A stretch of 64,000 bases of DNA from Lepidonotus clava. Taxonomy: Eukaryota; Annelida; Polychaeta; Phyllodocida; Polynoidae. The notes beneath the pieces are model-generated. The model was not told where the DNA came from and searched no databases. It was given only the letters and a program-made list of their open reading frames with translations. Of the stretch, positions 58,865 through 64,000 are shown in pieces. Positions within the stretch are counted from its first letter, which is position 1. Every line of letters begins with the position of its first letter. The translations under genes and the position numbers were made by a program. The stretch spans positions 46,633,307 through 46,697,306 of the forward strand of contig OW387141.1 in assembly GCA_936440205.1 (NCBI GenBank), in the 5' to 3' direction.

Positions 58865-59036
58865 CAGGGGAGGATCCAGAGGGGCGGAGTCCAGGGGGTT
58901 AGCCTCCCGCTCCCCTCCATTTTTGTTAGCCATTTGAATAACACAAGGAGTAAAAAAAAAACGTTCATTACACGCACAACGTTTTAGTACTTGGGCTATA
59001 TGCCGCCCCCCTTACGAAATCTTGTATCTACCCCTG
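58865..59036 (+). mobile_element. CAGGGG-type TIR element
   Basis: 172 bp between CAGGGGAGGATCCAGAGG and TTGTATCTACCCCTG. Related ends to the foldback element and to 29722-29889, but the target duplication is not clear. Confidence 0.6.
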
Positions 59037-60542
59037 CACAACTAGTCTATATTATATGTATTTGCTTTATCTAACATAATACATAACCAGGTGAAAGTGA
59101 GTGATGAAATTTGTCCCTCCGCACATGAAACAGATCACCTCTAAAACATAATTGATGAGACCAAGAAGTATCCTCCTTGATGGGGCATAAAACTGTCCCC
59201 CAAAAAGGCACGTGCCTCACTCCTCCCATGTAGACCGTGCACTCGGCCTCCTCCCTACTCCTCGACCCACATTAAGACAAGGACCAACCTCTTAGTCAAC
59301 AGACCACTGATACACAGCATTAAGCAATCATTTATGTCTAAGCCCCAGTTTAACGTACCCTACTAATTATCGTTCATTGTTTTTGTTGAGGTGTCCTTTC
59401 AAAATTGGCACCATTTTAATGTAATATATTTGTTACTTCTGAATGTGAAAATTGCAGTTTTCAAATGTTGTGTTCTTTTTAAACCTATCGGTATCTTGCA
59501 TAATTCGACCCTCAACACGGCAACTGCTATACGCCTTAACTTTCCCATGAGCCTGTGCAGTGAACCCTCCCATAGAAGGCCTGTACCCAACTTTTTCCAT
59601 TGAAACCAATAACCCAATCGATTGTTCAGGCCTATTGAAATAGGTCTATAACTAGTCCATTTGATTTTCTTTCACTTTAAGAAATGATCGTATTGTAATG
59701 CTAATATTGTGTTCCGATAACAAAGTAATATCATTGAAGAAGCTAATGTAATATCATATGTAACTCAGACCGTATTATAGAAGATAAACTGCCCCAACGA
59801 GGTCCCCGTAGTACTAAACTGTCACATACCACCACCAAACTAATGTTCCCTCTAACCAACTCCGACGGACATTTCCGCGCCTGTGGTTGTGTGCGCACCT
59901 TTTACAACATAAAGGGGTAATTTCTCAATCTAGTTCCCGGCCTGTAAGTGTACGGGGAAATGGGGCTGTGTGGTGAAGGCCTGGGGGATGCAGGCGAATT
60001 TGCTCGGTAAATAAACTCGTTAGATTGATAGTTCCCCAATTGGATGTAGGCTATATATATGTACATAGACATGGAAACTATATAAGTGTCATTTGTATCC
60101 GGCTGAGATATAGAACATGTTTTTTTTTGTTATATGACGGTGTTGTAGAGAAATCACACATGTTTGTGGTTTCACATGTGTAAAATACTGGAAAATGCCA
60201 AATCCAAACAATTATTTCATTCCTACATGCTAATTGACTGTAATAATAATCACATCACGCCAGTATATCGCAGCTCAAGTCGTGTAGTCCTTATTACACC
60301 TGACAATGAAAAAATTAATGCCTACGACATGACGACCATACCACACTGTTACATCCCCCAGTACCTAAGAGGGAATGCCAGTCTGTCCAACTTTTTATGT
60401 CTATATCACACCATTATCAATGTCACTTTCCACTAATTAGGGTATTTCACTACATTGCCCCATTTTCCATGTGTCAATGGTCCATGTGGAGTACTTTCTA
60501 CGGCATGAGACAAACAAGTAAACATGTCCAATAAATATTATA
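59037..60542. other. Non-coding stretch with repeat H copy 2
   Basis: Contains the second copy of repeat H (59530-59630). A weak relative of the TCACTGCAATATCGTCATATCACAG word lies near 60250-60300. No gene is recognised. Confidence 0.4.
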
Positions 60543-60820
60543 GCCCAGCCAGCTTCTGACGTAACAGAAACGTTCTGCAACCATACTTTTTTAGTCAGTT
60601 TGTTACTTACTAAGATGGCACATAACAATTCTGTTAGGCCTATCAGAATGTTGGGCTGAAGAACATAACCAGAACATTGTAATATCATCACAGTGCAATG
60701 TCACAGCAGTAAGTTGCAGCTACATAATTGGGAGTCATCAAAAGAAAATAACAAGAACCAAATGCAGAACCAACCAGAACATTGCTGCAATGTTATAATA
60801 GCGTTGCATCCTTGGCTGAG
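60543..60820 (+). mobile_element. Family A element, copy 6
   Basis: 278 bp from GCCCAGCCAGCTTCTGACG to GCATCCTTGGCTGAG, same orientation as copy 1, with a deletion in the middle. Confidence 0.7.
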
Positions 60821-63171
60821 AGCCCATATTTGTTCCTGCATACAACATTTTTTCCCATGACTTTACTGCAAAAAGAAAGATCACGTCGCGTAGTGTAATA
60901 GGGCCTTTACCAAAGGTTGCATGTAGGGGGTCCACAATTGCCCAGACTTGTCATAATGGATGCAGATTCAAAAAGAGTAATATACATAAGCGGAGGGAAT
61001 TGGAGGAGAACGAGAATATAAATGTTGGCCACAAATCATAAATCGTTTAAAGGAATGTGAAATATTTGAATGGCATAATAGCGAAATACAGTTGGGCAAT
61101 AGGCGTGTAAGCGAAAGGCTATCCCTATTTACTGAGTTTCAAAGTTTAAAAAAAAGTTTTCCCAGCGATGTCACGGGTAAAAGAACGTTTTGAAAGTAAT
61201 TGATATTCGGTAAAGTTTTAGGTGACAGGATAGTTGAGAATAGGACACCATTTTAATTTGTATCCTGGAAAGTGTTCTAAAACCTTTTCGTCAGTCATTA
61301 TCATTGTCAATAGTGCCAAAAGTGATATGAAATTTGAGAGGAATTAAGTAGTAAAAGTTGATGGTTACTTTTCAGGGGAGGTCGCAATATTCACAGGGTA
61401 AAGGAAAACGGCAGCCAGTCTTGTGTTATTCATGCTATACTTCATGGCCAATAGGGCGGGCCATTTGGAAAACCAGCTATAGTGTTCATATTATCTATTT
61501 TTCTTAAAGACATTTAAATCATTTTCTAATGGGCATTTTGTAGTTATTCTACAAATTCATAATAAAAATGTTTTGTATGATATATCCCTCAGGCATAAGA
61601 TAAAAAAACATCAGCAACCTTTGTAACTATTGTTATTGAAATGTCCACTGGATATGGGAAAAGCCTTTTACTTCTGTAATTAAGGCACTACGTGAATTTG
61701 AGGTGAGATATCAGCGTGTTAAGATGATATTACAGAATATTTGCGTGCAGGACTGATATAATTATTTGAAATTAACAATTTAAAAAGAACTTTGTCTCTA
61801 ATATGTATAATTTCACTGCAATATCGTCATATCACAGCTCATGTCATGTAGTGTAATATCATTTTCAAGCAAGAAATGACCTTCTTTATCATCGACTCTG
61901 GGTATTTAAATGTATATGGGAAATGGGAAAACTACTTTTCTACCCCAACTAAAGCATCAAAATGACCTCCTTTATCATTGAGAGGTTCGACAGGGGCCTT
62001 TAAAAGGCAAACCAGCCCCAGTCAGACCCGCATGTAGGCACTGAGAGGAGGAAGGGGTCGGCCCGGGTCTGTCATTAGACAGGCTTATTACTGAGGGGTC
62101 ATGCCATGTATAGACAACCACAAACCTAGAAAGGTTGATCAAAGACATTAATTTTTTTACAGATTTTTTTTCCTCTCTGACCTAGAAATGTTAAGCAAGT
62201 GCTTAGTGAATTGTATATCAAACAGTGTATTTTAGGTCAAAATATAACGAGCGCGATGATTATGTTTATCTGATTCAAAAGGGTTTGATTTTTTCTCATC
62301 AGTGCGTGTCGTTGTCTTTTGGCCAAACAGAAAGAAGCTTGCCCTACTTCTTTTCAATGAACAGATATCGATGACTCGTAGTCAACAATGTTTATTCTTA
62401 ATTGAGAACATTTGTTAAGGCACTTGCGGTTATGAAATGACGATGCCTATAAATGACAGATATATCTAAAGGCCGCTTTAATGCTTCTACCAGAGACATA
62501 GACTGGAACCTGAATGCCTTGGGTAGAAATATCCTGATAAAAGTGTTTTAATGATTCGGTTTTGCAAAGGTAAATATATAATTCCTTAATTGCAAAAATA
62601 AAGATCTTCACTTTTATATGCTTAAGCACCCTACCAAAAAGCACTAACTAACATTGAATATAGCCAATGTACGTCCTTGAATGGGCATCGCATACAAGTT
62701 GTCCTTGAATTATTGATATGTAAACCAGCCACAGTCATGTATACCGATCCCCCATGGGGACAGTTGGCAGTGTCGGAGCCATGAAATGGAGGTAAACATT
62801 GGCCATAGGCATAGCTCTAACCCAATAAAAGCCCGTTAAAAGAGGGACCAGGGACAGGGGGGCCCTAAATCAGCCTCCCACCCCACCCACAACCCTTATC
62901 TCATCAAACAGGAGAATGATGTAGGGGGTCTCTCATTGGTTTTATAGCCAGAACAAGTGCAGGGAAGAAACCCAGACAGCGCCACAAGAAAGATAATTGA
63001 TATAATTGGATTTCAGTTTTTACACGGACTCTGCATGCAGGGTGATATGATTGAATTGATTACAATGTCCCACAATCGTCTTTCTATTTAATGTGTAATT
63101 GGTTTATGCCTATTAATCATGCTGTATAAATGGTGGATGTAATATTAATCATGTCTTTTTCACTCTTTCAG
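60821..63171. other. Non-coding stretch (possible intron)
   Basis: AT-rich DNA with short dispersed words (CATGTAGTGTAATA near 61850). It ends in a polypyrimidine tract and acceptor just before 63172, so at least its right part is likely intron. Confidence 0.45.
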
Positions 63172-63221
63172 GTCCGAGGGACAAACCAAAGAATGTATCA
63201 GTCGAATTGGTCAACGCCACG
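63172..63221 (+). CDS. Internal exon, fibronectin type III-like domain start
   Basis: A 50-nt exon candidate bounded by TCTTTTTCACTCTTTCAG and GTAAGTCA. In the frame that uses the last two bases of a split codon first, it reads (G)PRDKPKNVSVELVNAT, which fits the first beta strands of a fibronectin type III domain (pattern P..P.NV.VE..N.T). Such domains occur in neural adhesion receptors (DCC/neogenin, sidekick, contactin, receptor phosphatases); I cannot say which. Neighbouring exons lie beyond the window or were not found. The other two frames also stay open over this short span, so the call rests on the pattern. Confidence 0.55.
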
Positions 63222-64000
63222 GTAAGTCAATGTTTTACTCTGTACAACATCTCACTTGAAGGCCACATATCCTCCTCAAGAAATGGGACTAAAATTAGTG
63301 ATTAATGATTGTGCCAGTAAGGGGTCACCCACTGCATGAAAACAGGCATTATTTTCATGTCTTCATTTAACAGAAAATATAGCGTAACAGGCGGGTAGGG
63401 GGGTCCTAAAAGTAGCCTGAAAAAGTGACATCATTTATGGATTAGCAAGAACTTACACCCTAAGCTCTATTGACGTATGGGGCCATAAGTAGTCGTATAG
63501 AGAAAGTATGTTGTAGAAAGTAATATTATTTGAACTTACGTACTGCAAATGCATACTCAATGGCAATGTTATTTTACTGCTTTATAATGACATACCGATT
63601 GCTATGATGGGAATCTATAGTTGAAAGCCTTTCCCTCTCCCATGAGAAGGTGTACCCAAAAATATCTCCATCTGCAGTAATCATCCTTTAAATCTTCTAT
63701 ACGGAGCCATTGCCATATTATTTAGGGAAAAGTATGTGAAAGTCGATCGGAATTATGCTTCGTTTAATGAAATAAAATCATCCAAAGAATCACATTTCTC
63801 CAGCAGTACATACGGACACAAACTGAACAATACACATGCAGCACCCTTCTATTTTACAAAACAGGGCAAGACAGGGGCGTAATGTGCGTACATATTTACT
63901 AAAAGGTCCCAAACATAAGCTATGGATGATGCCATGCCATGCTACGGATAGTAACATATCATATGCCAAAGATTCATAGGAAGAAAAACTAAATGACGTA
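63222..64000. other. Probable intron downstream of the FN3-like exon
   Basis: AT-rich DNA following a strong GTAAGT donor. No further exon is seen before the window ends. Confidence 0.45.

Overview
This window looks like AT-rich, repeat-laden, largely non-coding DNA from an animal nucleus, most likely a marine invertebrate; I cannot name the species. The evidence is the lack of operons or long host reading frames, a spliced fibronectin-III-like exon with good GT/AG signals, a metazoan-type Ty3/Gypsy element with an env-like third region, many small terminal-inverted-repeat transposons, tRNA-derived SINE heads and numerous mono-C tracts. No complete host gene is visible. The one confident-looking host exon (63172-63221, +) is at the right end, so part of the window may be an intron or 5' flank of a cell-adhesion-type gene.

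Layout. 1-33.8 kb: unique or low-complexity DNA with many non-autonomous DNA transposons (families called A to E here), SINE-like tRNA heads, a roughly 970-bp minisatellite (24.9-25.9 kb), a degenerate GGTCT-rich repeat field (29.4-30.8 kb), and several CpG-rich promoter- or enhancer-like islands: 2.33-2.55 kb with CTCF-, ETS- and ZNF143-like motifs, 9.99-10.06 kb with tandem CRE sites, 12.37-12.62 kb with a CArG box and GC box, and 27.10-27.36 kb with ETS/NRF-1 motifs and open frames diverging on both sides. 33,885-42,128: an 8.2-kb foldback DNA transposon with matching 5-bp target duplications, arms of about 2.5-2.8 kb built from tandem ~357-bp units, and a 2.9-kb loop. Each unit carries about three palindromes that match the RFX X-box. 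This is the most unusual object in the window.

44.1-44.2 kb: an E2F site and a duplicated CCAAT-box module. 45,367-55,594 (minus strand): a Ty3/Gypsy LTR retrotransposon with 938-bp LTRs that look identical by eye, a 4-bp target duplication, gag, pol and an env-like region. It is a recent insertion but is broken, with about one break in pol and several in the env-like part. 55.6-64 kb: unique sequence with a TTAA-flanked element, two more family A copies and the fibronectin-III-like exon.

Functional logic. There is no pathway here. The interest lies in non-coding architecture: transposons that carry transcription-factor-like sites, nested insertions that give relative ages, and promoter-like islands that may mark host genes whose other exons lie outside the window or are too short to see. 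All calls are from reading the sequence; no alignment or database search was run.
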